DNA of 64,000 bases. It comes from SOKP01 sp048887165 (GTDB lineage: Archaea; Asgardarchaeota; Lokiarchaeia; Sigyniarchaeales; SOKP01). The notes under the pieces were generated by a model. The model did no database searches, was not told where the DNA came from, and was given only the letters and a program-made list of their open reading frames with translations. Made by a program: the position numbers and the translations under genes. Positions 26,794 through 36,542 of this stretch are shown piece by piece. The stretch covers positions 1 to 64,000 of the forward strand of contig JBHLJZ010000003.1 in assembly GCA_048887165.1 (NCBI GenBank), given 5' to 3'. Position 1 is the stretch's first letter, and each line of letters opens with the position of its first letter.

Positions 26794-29574
26794 ATGAGTT
26801 CTATTAATTCTCCTATTTTTAAAATAAAAAGAGAGCTTAATAAAAATCAATTTAGAAGATTAGTTTGTCTTAGTCTTATTTTTATTCTATTCCTTAATTT
26901 TATCTACTTTTTTAATAATTTCACTCATGATTTCACAAATTTAACTCAAAATTCTATTCTAGATAAAAAAGAAGAATTCGATTTTCAATCTCCCGCCTCG
27001 GCCGCCGATCCTTCCTTATTTCAAGATCCTTTTACAATAAATTTTGATAAAATCTGGGAATTTTTCAATACAAATTATATCTCAGATTTAGGATTAGATG
27101 TTGATACATATTTCAGACTTGGAGACAGCATTGGTACAATTATAGATGATAAAGTTTATCCTGTTGATAATTTATATTTGTATAACACTTTATTAAAAGG
27201 TGAGAATAATCCAAGTGTATTATATGAAATATATTTGGATCTAAAAGATACTATATTCTGGTATAATAGTAGTTTTAGTCAATATAGCTATGGGTTTATC
27301 GGATCGGTTAATGCGAGTACTGGAGAAGTCTTTGATTATGATAGATCCTTAATCGACAATTTAATGTCAATTTTTCTTTTAATTGAAAATATTGGAGCTG
27401 AAATTAATACAATCAATATAAATGGAATTTATCCAAAAGATTCAATAGAAGAAATTTTTGTCCTGATTGATTCGGATCAATTCTATGACAATATTAATAA
27501 AGGTTTTTCTCACTACAATACAAGCGATTTCTCAGAAGAAAAATTCACTGAGAGTAATTTATATGCTATATTAGCAAACTTGGAAATTCGTCATCTTTAT
27601 GAAGAACTGAATATAAATCCTACAGTTAAAGAGAGAGCCTATGAACTAGCGAATTTAACAATGGATGTCTTATTAAATAATATGTGGGATGATACAGAGA
27701 TTGGTTTTGATTATAATGCATATAGCAACTGGAATAATGTAGGATTGCCAGGTGGAGCATATAAATATCTTAATGTAAACGCATTAGGGATAATTACGTT
27801 ATTAGAATATTGGCTTGAGACCGGAATGAACAATAATTCTTTATTTAATAAAGCGGTTTCTCTTTATAATAAAATTAATCAAACTCTATGGACAAATAAT
27901 GGATTTAAGCATTATAGCGATCCAGCTTGGGGTAGTATAGTTGATGCTAGGATTGATTTAGACTCAAATTCTTTAATGATGAAGGCTTGCTTAAAATTGT
28001 TTGAATTAACAGGGAATTATACATACTATAATCAAGCTATGTTTATACATAAAATCTTTGAAAGAGATTTTTACGATGGGGCTGTTAATGCTTATGATAC
28101 TTCAAAGGGTTTTGTGAATAATCAAGATAAAAATTTTGCTGCTAATATGAAGTTGATTGATTCATATTTAAAAGCTTTTGAAATCTACAATAGTTCATTT
28201 TTAAGATCTAAGTATAATATCTCTGCAGAAGTTCCTAATTTTATATTTAATCAAGAAATTTTAAATATTTCGAGTATCTATTCAATTGAAAAAAATAGTT
28301 CTTATTATAATACGACCACGAATTCATATAAGAATTTCTTGTTGAATTATACCATTACATCAGCTGATATCACTTATCTATTTAAATATCCAAATGGAAC
28401 ATTATTTGATACAAAAGAACAACAAATTATTAGTAATAATACAATTTTAACGTTTAATATTAATGAAAGCCTCCCAATTGGAGATAATTATAAGTTATAT
28501 ATTTTTACTAACACAACGTATTTTGGCACGACTCAAATATTAAAACTTTTTAATGTAACTTCTGGACTAAAAGTTCAAACAATACAAGGATTACCTTCTA
28601 CTGTTTATCAAGGCCCTATATATAATATTACTTTATCGATAAATAATACTCGTAATACTAATGTAACTTTAACAGTAGCAATGGAAGGAGATAATATAGT
28701 TAATGATTTTCAGATAATAGAATTTGATAATTTAGTTTTAACAAATGTTTCATTTAACCTTACTACGGAGCTTGATCCAGAAGTAGGACCTCATGCTTTA
28801 AATTTCACATTTAAAGATGTTGATATTTTATATTTAGAAATAGTAAACACAATTCAAGTTGGATATTCTTTTGATTATACAAACTTTTTTTATCAAAGTA
28901 AAATAGTTAGTGGAGATAGACTTCCTGTAATGATGAATCTAATTAATTTCCTTCCAAATAGTACACAAACTCTAAATGTTAGTTTTACGGGAGATTATAT
29001 TCAAGATTTAAAAGAAGAATTGACTTTAAGCGAAAAAGAAACTAGAACACTTTTTTATGAATTAAATGTATCTGAAAATATTGTTAATGATTATATTGAA
29101 ATAGAAATGGAAATCTCAAAAGGTAATACAACCTATTATAGTAAAATATTCAATATTGAAATTTTACTTAAATTTGAAATAATTAGTGCATCCTTTCCCA
29201 GTATTATTTCACAAGGAGAAACTGCTTATTTTATCATGATTATAAGAAATAATCAAGAAATTTCTGAACCATTTTCGATCTTTGTCAATGGAGTAGAAAA
29301 GCAAGCAAATATAAATGGTTTAGCACCTGGAGAAAATGGAATTGAATTAAAAATTGTACCAACTATAAACCCATATGATTTCGAATCAAAAACCTATTCT
29401 TTCATTATTAAAGATAGTTTAGGGGATATTATAGCCCAAAAATATTTTGAAGTAAGCATTAGATTATCTATTTTCAACTTAGTTATGTTTTACATAATTC
29501 CCATAATTATACCGATTGGTATAGTTTTATTCTACAAAAATAAAGAAATAAAACAAAGATTATTAAGAAGATGA
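26794..29574 (+). CDS. Large exported surface protein with helical-toroid-like domain, membrane-anchored
   Basis: A 926-residue protein. A signal or anchor helix lies at residues 22-41. Residues of about 60-475 are helical with repeated Trp/Tyr-rich hairpins (AGGAYKYLN-like, WGSIVDARIDLDSNSLM) reminiscent of six-hairpin glycosidases or YyaL-type toroids. Residues of about 490-890 are beta-rich, with many Asn-x-Ser/Thr sites likely to be N-glycosylated. A C-terminal helix at about 897-917 is followed by a basic tail. It should be an extracellular protein anchored at both ends or at the C-terminus. Glycan hydrolysis is only a guess. Its stop overlaps the next start by ATGA. Confidence 0.65.
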   Translation: MSSINSPIFKIKRELNKNQFRRLVCLSLIFILFLNFIYFFNNFTHDFTNLTQNSILDKKEEFDFQSPASAADPSLFQDPFTINFDKIWEFFNTNYISDLGLDVDTYFRLGDSIGTIIDDKVYPVDNLYLYNTLLKGENNPSVLYEIYLDLKDTIFWYNSSFSQYSYGFIGSVNASTGEVFDYDRSLIDNLMSIFLLIENIGAEINTININGIYPKDSIEEIFVLIDSDQFYDNINKGFSHYNTSDFSEEKFTESNLYAILANLEIRHLYEELNINPTVKERAYELANLTMDVLLNNMWDDTEIGFDYNAYSNWNNVGLPGGAYKYLNVNALGIITLLEYWLETGMNNNSLFNKAVSLYNKINQTLWTNNGFKHYSDPAWGSIVDARIDLDSNSLMMKACLKLFELTGNYTYYNQAMFIHKIFERDFYDGAVNAYDTSKGFVNNQDKNFAANMKLIDSYLKAFEIYNSSFLRSKYNISAEVPNFIFNQEILNISSIYSIEKNSSYYNTTTNSYKNFLLNYTITSADITYLFKYPNGTLFDTKEQQIISNNTILTFNINESLPIGDNYKLYIFTNTTYFGTTQILKLFNVTSGLKVQTIQGLPSTVYQGPIYNITLSINNTRNTNVTLTVAMEGDNIVNDFQIIEFDNLVLTNVSFNLTTELDPEVGPHALNFTFKDVDILYLEIVNTIQVGYSFDYTNFFYQSKIVSGDRLPVMMNLINFLPNSTQTLNVSFTGDYIQDLKEELTLSEKETRTLFYELNVSENIVNDYIEIEMEISKGNTTYYSKIFNIEILLKFEIISASFPSIISQGETAYFIMIIRNNQEISEPFSIFVNGVEKQANINGLAPGENGIELKIVPTINPYDFESKTYSFIIKDSLGDIIAQKYFEVSIRLSIFNLVMFYIIPIIIPIGIVLFYKNKEIKQRLLRR

Positions 29575-31292
29575 ATATGAAATCCATAATTGAAAAGAAG
29601 AAATTCATTAAGACAATATTAATTCTAACTTTTATCAATATAATTTGTCTCTCTACTATTCTAGTGAATATTAATAACATTGCTATTCATAGTGAAAATG
29701 ATCATATTTTATTTAACTCTAAATTAATTTCTTCTTCAAATGGTCAAGCCTTGCCATATGCTTCTATATCCCGAAATTCCTCAACGGTTTATCGTTTATT
29801 TGAATCAATTCAATTTGATATTAATACCTCTGATTTTACTAATGCTAACTATTCTATAATGCAACTACAATATGAAAATAATGAATTCAAAAATTTTACT
29901 ATGGAACATACTACTGGAGCTAATTTTTCATATACTTATACCCCGGAATATGATGCTCCAAAAGGATTTTGTAATGTCAGTTTTTTCATTTTTAATGAAC
30001 TAAATATCCAATTAAACTCACATACAACATTTGTTAATTTTACAATTGATAGTAATTATATAACCTATATTGAAAATTTTGAATATAATCGTAATGATAC
30101 AGTTTATGGAGAGCTAATCGTTAGTAATTTTAAGACGTATACTTTTAATTGGAATGTTGAGATTGTAGATAATACAAACGAATCTCTCGAGGTAATTTTA
30201 TTTAGTCTTGGGAATAATATTGACTTCTTTTCTTTTGAAATAAACGATTCTTTTACAGTATATGATGAATATTACTACGTTAAAATTGATATGACTGATA
30301 GTTCACCTGCTAATAAAAGGGCTGCTACTTATATTCCCTTTATGGTACTTAACACGCTTCCTGAAATAATTATTTCATCGATAAATTTTTCTAAGCAAGA
30401 GATAAAGCGAGCAGAAGATTGTACAATATCCTTAAATGTAACAGATTATGATTTAGAAACCTTTCCAGAAAATATTACAGTTAATATGTTACTTGTTGAC
30501 TCTAAAGGACAATCTCTTCCATCAATTATTCTAACAAATAATAACGATTGGAGTTTTTCAACAACTTTTTCAATTAATATAGATAAACCCATTGGTATGT
30601 ATCAAGTCACTTTTGAAGCTAACGATCAATACAATGGAGTAGGGTCATATTCAACCACGCTTACAGTAAAAAATAATTATCCTGAGATCCATGGCTTTAC
30701 TATTAATGGATTATCATTAAATCGAAGTATTTCTATAAATTATGGAGAAGATATTATATTTAAGTTCAATGTTTCAGATGTAGAAGATACTATAGCATAT
30801 ATTACAGTTGGATTGCTTAATGAAGATAATAATTGGTTTAACTTATCAAAACAATACCAATCTAACATGGAATTAATAATTCGGACTGAAGATTTATTGA
30901 GTGGAATTTGGACTGTATATCTAGCTGTGACAGACATTGATGGGGACACAACATATATTACTTCAAATTACGGATTAGGACCAAAAGAGATAAGAATCAT
31001 ACCTGATTTATTATCACCAGTATTGCCTTGGATAACTTTATTTATTGGATTAAGTTTCGGGATATTACTAGGGATAGGCTTATTATACAATAGATATAAA
31101 TCTAAATTAACTGAATTTAAAGTGCAATCTGATAAGAAAGAGAAGCCTCTCGAAAAACCTTCAAAACTTAAAAAACCAAAAAAAAAGATAAAAGAAAAAA
31201 TAGAAGTTGAATCAAAAAAGGAAGTTGAAATCATCGAAGAGGAGCAAGCTGAAAAACATCCACAAAGAAAAATAAAAAGGAAATTAGGCTAA
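29571..31292 (+). CDS. Exported surface protein with Ig-like domains, C-terminal membrane helix and charged cytoplasmic tail
   Basis: A 573-residue protein, coupled by a 4-base ATGA overlap to the preceding gene. A signal helix lies at about 13-32. The main body consists of three or four beta-sandwich modules (segments such as INFSKQEIKRAEDCTISLNV and FTINGLSLNRSISINYGED) with many N-glycosylation sequons. A membrane helix at about 484-505 is followed by a cytoplasmic tail of 65 residues very rich in Lys and Glu. It likely forms a complex on the cell surface with the product of the gene before. The charged tail could bind a cytoplasmic partner (inference). No enzyme motif is seen. Confidence 0.65.
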   Translation: MNMKSIIEKKKFIKTILILTFINIICLSTILVNINNIAIHSENDHILFNSKLISSSNGQALPYASISRNSSTVYRLFESIQFDINTSDFTNANYSIMQLQYENNEFKNFTMEHTTGANFSYTYTPEYDAPKGFCNVSFFIFNELNIQLNSHTTFVNFTIDSNYITYIENFEYNRNDTVYGELIVSNFKTYTFNWNVEIVDNTNESLEVILFSLGNNIDFFSFEINDSFTVYDEYYYVKIDMTDSSPANKRAATYIPFMVLNTLPEIIISSINFSKQEIKRAEDCTISLNVTDYDLETFPENITVNMLLVDSKGQSLPSIILTNNNDWSFSTTFSINIDKPIGMYQVTFEANDQYNGVGSYSTTLTVKNNYPEIHGFTINGLSLNRSISINYGEDIIFKFNVSDVEDTIAYITVGLLNEDNNWFNLSKQYQSNMELIIRTEDLLSGIWTVYLAVTDIDGDTTYITSNYGLGPKEIRIIPDLLSPVLPWITLFIGLSFGILLGIGLLYNRYKSKLTEFKVQSDKKEKPLEKPSKLKKPKKKIKEKIEVESKKEVEIIEEEQAEKHPQRKIKRKLG

Positions 31293-31489
31293 ACAATTCT
31301 TAATTTAAAAATATTTATTCAAATTTTTCTTGTATGGATAAAAGAATCTGATAATTCCTAATATATAGGAGCAGATCGTCATTTCTAAAATAGAATATTA
31401 AATTAATAATAATCTATGATAAATTTAAATATACAAAAAAAAGATAATATCTATAAGAAATGATTTAAATAAAAATCAAATCAAAATCT

Positions 31490-31495
31490 AGGTGA
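31490..31495 (+). promoter_or_regulatory. Shine-Dalgarno sequence that points to an ATT start
   Basis: AGGTGA at 31490-31495 is a strong match to the archaeal ribosome-binding consensus and lies 6 bases before ATT at 31502. The following codons encode a textbook signal peptide, whereas starting at the first ATG (31562) would remove it. Confidence 0.6.
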
Positions 31496-31501
31496 AATCG
31501 T

Positions 31502-32398
31502 ATTAAAAAATCAAAATATATAACTATAACTTTATTTAGCTTTCTTCTCTTCTTCTCAATTATGAATTTTACGATGGCTGCTCCACCTAATTATGTAGGT
31601 GTAAGAACAGGTGATGAATATGTGTGGACTCCTTCATTAAATGCAGAGAATATTAATGCTACTGGAGTAGCTTTATTCGGACAAGCTAATTGGACTTTAT
31701 TATATTCTATGTTAAGTGAATATTGGTTTAATGAAACAGGAGAATCGTTCAGTTCTCTTGCGGGAGCTGCTTTAAAAGTAAAATTCACAAATGTTTCAGA
31801 TGAAATCGATTTAGGTTATCCTACTCCGGGTACAAAAGCTTCTGGTATCTATTACGACATGTTTGTAAGATATAACGCAAGTGGAAGCTTTGAAATGGTA
31901 ACAAACTCTTCTTACAATCTGGAAAATAACCTTCCAATGGGATATTTATTGGATCCTTCTATAATTAACTCATCGTTATGGACATTTTTCTTTAATTATC
32001 CATTTGTCACTTCAAAAGGACTGGATTATGGTAATATTGCAACGTGGTGGCAAGCAATGATTACTGCTGATCCCATGTTAAACACTAATATGACTGTGGC
32101 AGAAGATGGAAAGGGATTTAAATTAACAGCGAAAGGAGAATTCCTTGAGTACTTATTAATTATGATTATGGGACCCCCTCCTTTTCCATTAGGAACACTA
32201 GAAGATATGGAAGCAACGGTGCATTGGAATGATAAGGGAGTTTTAAATGATGGACAGTTATTCTATGGTGGATTAGAAATTGCTTCTTTTCAATTGGGTG
32301 GAGGTATTATACCCGGATATGAATTATCAATTGTTATTGGAATTACTGGTGCATCAGTTATAGGATTAATATATGTGATGAAAAAAAAGAAGTTCTAA
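31502..32398 (+). CDS. Exported protein with C-terminal membrane anchor or sorting signal, probable ATT start
   Basis: From ATT 31502 the product is about 298 residues. It begins with two or three lysines and a hydrophobic stretch (SKYITITLFSFLLFFSIMNF), then an Ala-Ala-Pro cleavage-like site. The first ATG at 31562 would start inside this signal peptide, so ATT is preferred. The mature part is beta-rich with several glycosylation sequons and no family I recognise. The end reads IPGYELSIVIGITGASVIGLIYV plus KKKKF at positions just before the stop: a short IPGY motif, one membrane helix, and lysines, like archaeal C-terminal sorting signals described for lokiarchaeal surface proteins (from memory). 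Confidence 0.65.
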   Translation: MKKSKYITITLFSFLLFFSIMNFTMAAPPNYVGVRTGDEYVWTPSLNAENINATGVALFGQANWTLLYSMLSEYWFNETGESFSSLAGAALKVKFTNVSDEIDLGYPTPGTKASGIYYDMFVRYNASGSFEMVTNSSYNLENNLPMGYLLDPSIINSSLWTFFFNYPFVTSKGLDYGNIATWWQAMITADPMLNTNMTVAEDGKGFKLTAKGEFLEYLLIMIMGPPPFPLGTLEDMEATVHWNDKGVLNDGQLFYGGLEIASFQLGGGIIPGYELSIVIGITGASVIGLIYVMKKKKF

Positions 32399-32449
32399 TA
32401 AATTTAAATATAAATATCAAATAAATGCAAATAGAAGTTGAGTTTTATT

Positions 32450-32725
32450 ATGAAATTTCTAGATGCAATCTTTTTTTTAATTATTATATCTGTACTTCTA
32501 TGGTCAATCAAAGTAGATTTATTCTTTACGATATTTAGTACTGTTATTTTATTATATATCATAATTCAGTTATTTTTTATGAATCCAATTGATGTTTTAT
32601 CATCTCTAATGAATTTCCTATTTCTTAATCCTTCAGGTTTTTTCTTTTTATTAATTCCATTTATCACTGCTTTATTTCATTATTTTATAAAAAAATATCA
32701 AAAGAAAAAAATAGATCAGATCTGA
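32450..32725 (+). CDS. Small membrane protein
   Basis: A 91-residue, very hydrophobic protein with three likely membrane helices and a lysine-rich end (KKYQKKKIDQI). ATG 32450 is preferred to the TTG at 32438. It lies 51 bases after the exported protein, with a gap of only 10 bases to the convergent ABC permease gene. Function unknown. Confidence 0.5.
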   Translation: MKFLDAIFFLIIISVLLWSIKVDLFFTIFSTVILLYIIIQLFFMNPIDVLSSLMNFLFLNPSGFFFLLIPFITALFHYFIKKYQKKKIDQI

Positions 32726-32735
32726 CATTTTGAGT

Positions 32736-34391
32736 TCATTCTACACGGCTTAGGAATTTAATTCCAATAAATACTAATATGAAGGAGATTCCTAATGACA
32801 TTGCATAATAAAGAAAAATAGTAAGTATTAATCCTTCAGAATAATTTATTGAATAATGAACATTAGGTACAAAAATCAATAATGCTAGAAGAAATGATAA
32901 AATTTGTAAAAAAACTATTAGATAGATATTAAAATATATAAATTTTCCTCGCTCCTTGTATAAAGGTTTAATTGATTGGATAGCAATAGCTTGGGAAAGA
33001 ATGATGAGACTTGTTAAGAGATAGGTAATAAAAAATGTTAATGCGGTTAAGAAATCGAGTATAAACAATATTGAAAAAATGCTAGTAAGAATAATATCTG
33101 AGATTATAATAATTATTACCATATTATAAAGAAAAGAAATGATTATTGTTTTTACACTCCTTATTGATTTTTTGTAAATAAATAGAATTTCTTTAGTATT
33201 GATAAAAACATAAATTCCCATAAATACACCATAAGTAAAACCTCCTATCCATGATAAGATCATCATAATTAAAAAATTGAAATTTACTACTTCGATCTTA
33301 AAATATCCAAATTGAAATGAAATTTCATTGATAGATAAAAGAGGTTCAGGTAAAGATAGGTATAAAAATATGGCAAAAACAATATTTAAACCAATCAAGT
33401 ATATTAATCTATTAACATTTTCCCTTTTTCTAATAAATTCCTTAAATTGTGTGACAACTAAAGTTTTATATTTAGAAGGTGTGATTTTTTTGATTACTTT
33501 AATCATAATTTTTTCGATTTTAGGAAATCTTGACTTATCTTGTATCGGGTATTCTAAATCATAAAACATCTCTGCTTTTTTATATGTTATAATCGAAATT
33601 ATGATCGGGACAAGAATAATTAATAGCAAATATACCCAGAAATTTAAGAAATACCCACTAGTTAATGAAGGATCGATAAAGTAAAGTAGCATGTTTGAAT
33701 ACCAAAAGGAGGGAATAAAGTTTACCAAAAACTTCAATTCTTTAAAATAATCAAAAATAGTAAAAATTGTATGAAAAGAATAAACCATTAAAATTACAAT
33801 AAATGGTAATAAAAGGAATAAAGAATTCCCCAACCTCTTGGTTTTTTTACTTTGTAAAATTCTATGCTCAAGCCAGTTAGTCAGTATCGTTCCTATTAAT
33901 AATCCAAAACTTATTAATGCGAAAATTATCAAATAAAACATTATATAATGAAAATAATTTAACTCTGGATTAAGTTGAATCATTAAAGATGTTCCTAAAG
34001 GACCAATTGCTAAAATAAATAAAAGATAAAAAGGTAGTTGCCCAATAAATTCACCAAAAAGAATATCTCCTGCTTTCGCAGGAGCCGATAAGACAATATC
34101 TTTTATTCCTATTTCCAATTTTCTATACATCATAAAAAGAGGATACATGATAAAAATCACAAAAAAAATCATGAAACTATATTCTATTAGTGGATGAAGA
34201 ACTGTTTTTAGTGAACTTGAAAATGATTTTAATAGATCAGGTAAAATAATATCAAACAAAGCAGGTCCAACATATATCGCCCAAAATAAAAATAGAGCAA
34301 AAATTATAATAAAAAACAGTTTTCTATTTTTTCTAAATTTATAAGTTTTTAATCTAATTTCATTTTTGGCAATTTTAATCCATAAAGTCAT
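32736..34391 (-). CDS. ABC-2 type transporter permease
   Basis: A 551-residue polytopic membrane protein with about twelve hydrophobic helices in two sets of six. The first cytoplasmic stretch is basic. The segment KLEIGIKDIVLSAPAKAGDILFGEF is the typical coupling region of ABC-2 permeases. It follows the ATP-binding protein on the same strand after 27 bases, so the pair forms one exporter. The substrate is not evident; drugs, lipids, peptides or polysaccharide are possible. The adjacent exported protein genes run in the other direction. Confidence 0.75.
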   Translation of the reverse strand: MTLWIKIAKNEIRLKTYKFRKNRKLFFIIIFALFLFWAIYVGPALFDIILPDLLKSFSSSLKTVLHPLIEYSFMIFFVIFIMYPLFMMYRKLEIGIKDIVLSAPAKAGDILFGEFIGQLPFYLLFILAIGPLGTSLMIQLNPELNYFHYIMFYLIIFALISFGLLIGTILTNWLEHRILQSKKTKRLGNSLFLLLPFIVILMVYSFHTIFTIFDYFKELKFLVNFIPSFWYSNMLLYFIDPSLTSGYFLNFWVYLLLIILVPIIISIITYKKAEMFYDLEYPIQDKSRFPKIEKIMIKVIKKITPSKYKTLVVTQFKEFIRKRENVNRLIYLIGLNIVFAIFLYLSLPEPLLSINEISFQFGYFKIEVVNFNFLIMMILSWIGGFTYGVFMGIYVFINTKEILFIYKKSIRSVKTIIISFLYNMVIIIIISDIILTSIFSILFILDFLTALTFFITYLLTSLIILSQAIAIQSIKPLYKERGKFIYFNIYLIVFLQILSFLLALLIFVPNVHYSINYSEGLILTIFLYYAMSLGISFILVFIGIKFLSRVE

Positions 34392-34418
34392 CTAAAAGTT
34401 AAAAATCTCCTTTCAAAT

Positions 34419-35213
34419 TTAATTAGAATTATCACTTTTAATCCTTGAATTACTCCAGTTCAATAGGTCCTCATGATAAGTAGTTTGCATAACTTTTATA
34501 TAAGCTTCTTCTAAACTATTCGCTCCTGTAGATTGTATTACCTCCTTAGGGGGCCCTTGAATTTTTAATACACCTCTATCTATCATTGCTATAAGATCAC
34601 AAAGATCTTCAGCTATATCTAGAAAATGTGTGCAAATAAAAAATGTTTTATCCGCTTTTTTAACTAAATTACTGATAAGTTTTTTAACCATACTTGCAGA
34701 AGCAGGATCTAAATTTGCTGTGGGTTCATCTAAAAACAAAATTTTTGGATCATGAATTATGGACGCACATAAACTCACTTTCTGTCTCATTCCTTTAGAA
34801 TATCCTTCTAAAAGGTCACTTTCTCTATTATTTAATCCAAAAAGTTTTAATAAATCATCAATTCTTGATTCTATTGTACTTTCTGGTAAATAATATAAGG
34901 ATCCCACAAATTCCAAGAATTCTCGTGCTGTTAATTTTTCATATAAGCCAATTGTTTCTGGTAAGAAACCACAATTTATTTTAACTTTATTTTTTTCTTT
35001 AAAAATATCATATCCCGCTACTAATGCTTTTCCTGAAGTAGGTTTGATGATTGAATTCAACATTCTTACAGTTGTTGTTTTTCCAGCACCATTTGGTCCT
35101 AAAAGTCCAAAAGTTATTCCATAAGGTATCTTAATATTCAAATGATCAACAGCTAGAATTTTTCCAAATTTCTTTGTTAGATTTTCAGAAATAATCGCAT
35201 ATTCGGTATCCAT
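34419..35213 (-). CDS. ABC transporter ATP-binding protein
   Basis: A 264-residue ATPase of the ABC exporter (ABC-2/NatA-like) class. Walker A is GPNGAGKTT (39-47), the signature is LLEGYSKGMRQKVSL, Walker B is KILFLDEPTANLDP, and the switch histidine lies in FICTHFLD. It powers the permease encoded next. It is the first gene of this two-gene operon. The upstream gap of some 250 bases holds only AT-rich sequence and TATA-like stretches. Confidence 0.93.
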   Translation of the reverse strand: MDTEYAIISENLTKKFGKILAVDHLNIKIPYGITFGLLGPNGAGKTTTVRMLNSIIKPTSGKALVAGYDIFKEKNKVKINCGFLPETIGLYEKLTAREFLEFVGSLYYLPESTIESRIDDLLKLFGLNNRESDLLEGYSKGMRQKVSLCASIIHDPKILFLDEPTANLDPASASMVKKLISNLVKKADKTFFICTHFLDIAEDLCDLIAMIDRGVLKIQGPPKEVIQSTGANSLEEAYIKVMQTTYHEDLLNWSNSRIKSDNSN

Positions 35214-35466
35214 GATAATGCTTTATATAATCGAATTTTTATAATACTTTAATATACTTCACTTCATATTTATGTTTTGATTAACTAAATTTAGAAGAAC
35301 CTTTTTCTGGTAAAATTATGTTAAAATCTGAATACTTGATCTTCAGCATCATTAAATAATAAAAAAAATATCTTGCAATAATATTCTTTTTAGGTCAGTA
35401 AGAAAAGAATAAAATAAAAGAAAAATAAATTTTTGTCATGTTATTAATGGTACTTATTTTAAAAGG

Positions 35467-36378
35467 CTAAGAAAGAACTTCATGTAAACGATATTGAAAC
35501 TTTCCTAACTTACCGCCATAATTTCCCGCAGATATGCGATTTACTCCAGGTACTTTTACCGCCGCTTGAATACCTAGCTTCATAGCTTCTTTTATAGCAT
35601 TTTCATTTGCAGCATCGTATATAAGTTCATAAACACAATTATCCTTTTCTCCAAGTTGAGAGTTTTCACTTTTCCCTCTTAAAGTTGGGCATAAAGGATC
35701 ATTTGTAGAAGCGTTTAAAAAACTATAATTTGAACCTACTTTTGAACCAGAACGAGCTATACCCCCTGGAAATGGAGATATAACATTCTCAACGTCTTTA
35801 ATTGCCTCTACTGCAGCTTCAGCGGCTTTGAGACCCGAATCTTGACTTTCAGCCAAGATTAAAAAATTACCTCCCGCAATACCTTTTCCAACCTTGAAAT
35901 TACTCTGTACTATAAATTCACCATCCATAACTGGAATTTTCCATACTTCAAATGGATAAAGCATTTCAACTTTTTCTTCAAATTTATCACCAAAGAATTT
36001 CAATTTATAACCAGTTTTTATCTCAAAATCCTTCTCAGGATCAACAGAAGTATTCATTGCATCGAAACAGGCTGTAGTTGGACATGTTAAAATGCATTGA
36101 CCAATTCTATTTAATAAAACATTATCCATTTCATCTTTTTTTGTTTTAAAGAACATTAAGGCGACGCCCGGGCGTTTATCTGGTGTTTTATCCATAGGTA
36201 TAAAAACGTCGATTCCAGCTTCAGAATCACAGTGTATAGTAGATGTTCCATAACCAGTAGCAATTTGTGCTGCCATTTTTACCCATTTTTCATTTTTTGC
36301 TGTGACTAATATTCGTGTAAATACAGCCCCAAACGCTTCGCAAAAAGTATCTTCAATTTTTACTCCATTTAATTCCAT
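35467..36378 (-). CDS. ftr: Formylmethanofuran--tetrahydromethanopterin N-formyltransferase
   Basis: Transfers the formyl group between methanofuran and tetrahydromethanopterin, the second step of the archaeal C1 (methyl) branch. The 303-residue product matches the family from the first residues (IEDTFCEAFGAVFTRILVTA) to the end (VKVPGVNRISAGNYGGKLGKFQY) and at the usual length of about 297. Long conserved stretches such as GGIARSGSKVGSNYSFL are present. It is divergent from mtd, sharing a gap of about 160 bases, so the two are probably controlled together. In non-methanogenic Asgard archaea this pathway serves the Wood-Ljungdahl route in either direction. Confidence 0.95.
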   Translation of the reverse strand: MELNGVKIEDTFCEAFGAVFTRILVTAKNEKWVKMAAQIATGYGTSTIHCDSEAGIDVFIPMDKTPDKRPGVALMFFKTKKDEMDNVLLNRIGQCILTCPTTACFDAMNTSVDPEKDFEIKTGYKLKFFGDKFEEKVEMLYPFEVWKIPVMDGEFIVQSNFKVGKGIAGGNFLILAESQDSGLKAAEAAVEAIKDVENVISPFPGGIARSGSKVGSNYSFLNASTNDPLCPTLRGKSENSQLGEKDNCVYELIYDAANENAIKEAMKLGIQAAVKVPGVNRISAGNYGGKLGKFQYRLHEVLS

Positions 36379-36542
36379 TTCAATTCAACTTTATTAATTA
36401 TTGATATTTCTTTTTAAAACCAATTCTATTTTTTAAGTTTTAATAGACTGTAATAATATATAAAATTTTTAAGAGAAGAAAACTAAAAATTTTAATTAAT
36501 TATCAATTTAAAAAATTCAATAACAAAATAAGGTTGATGAAA

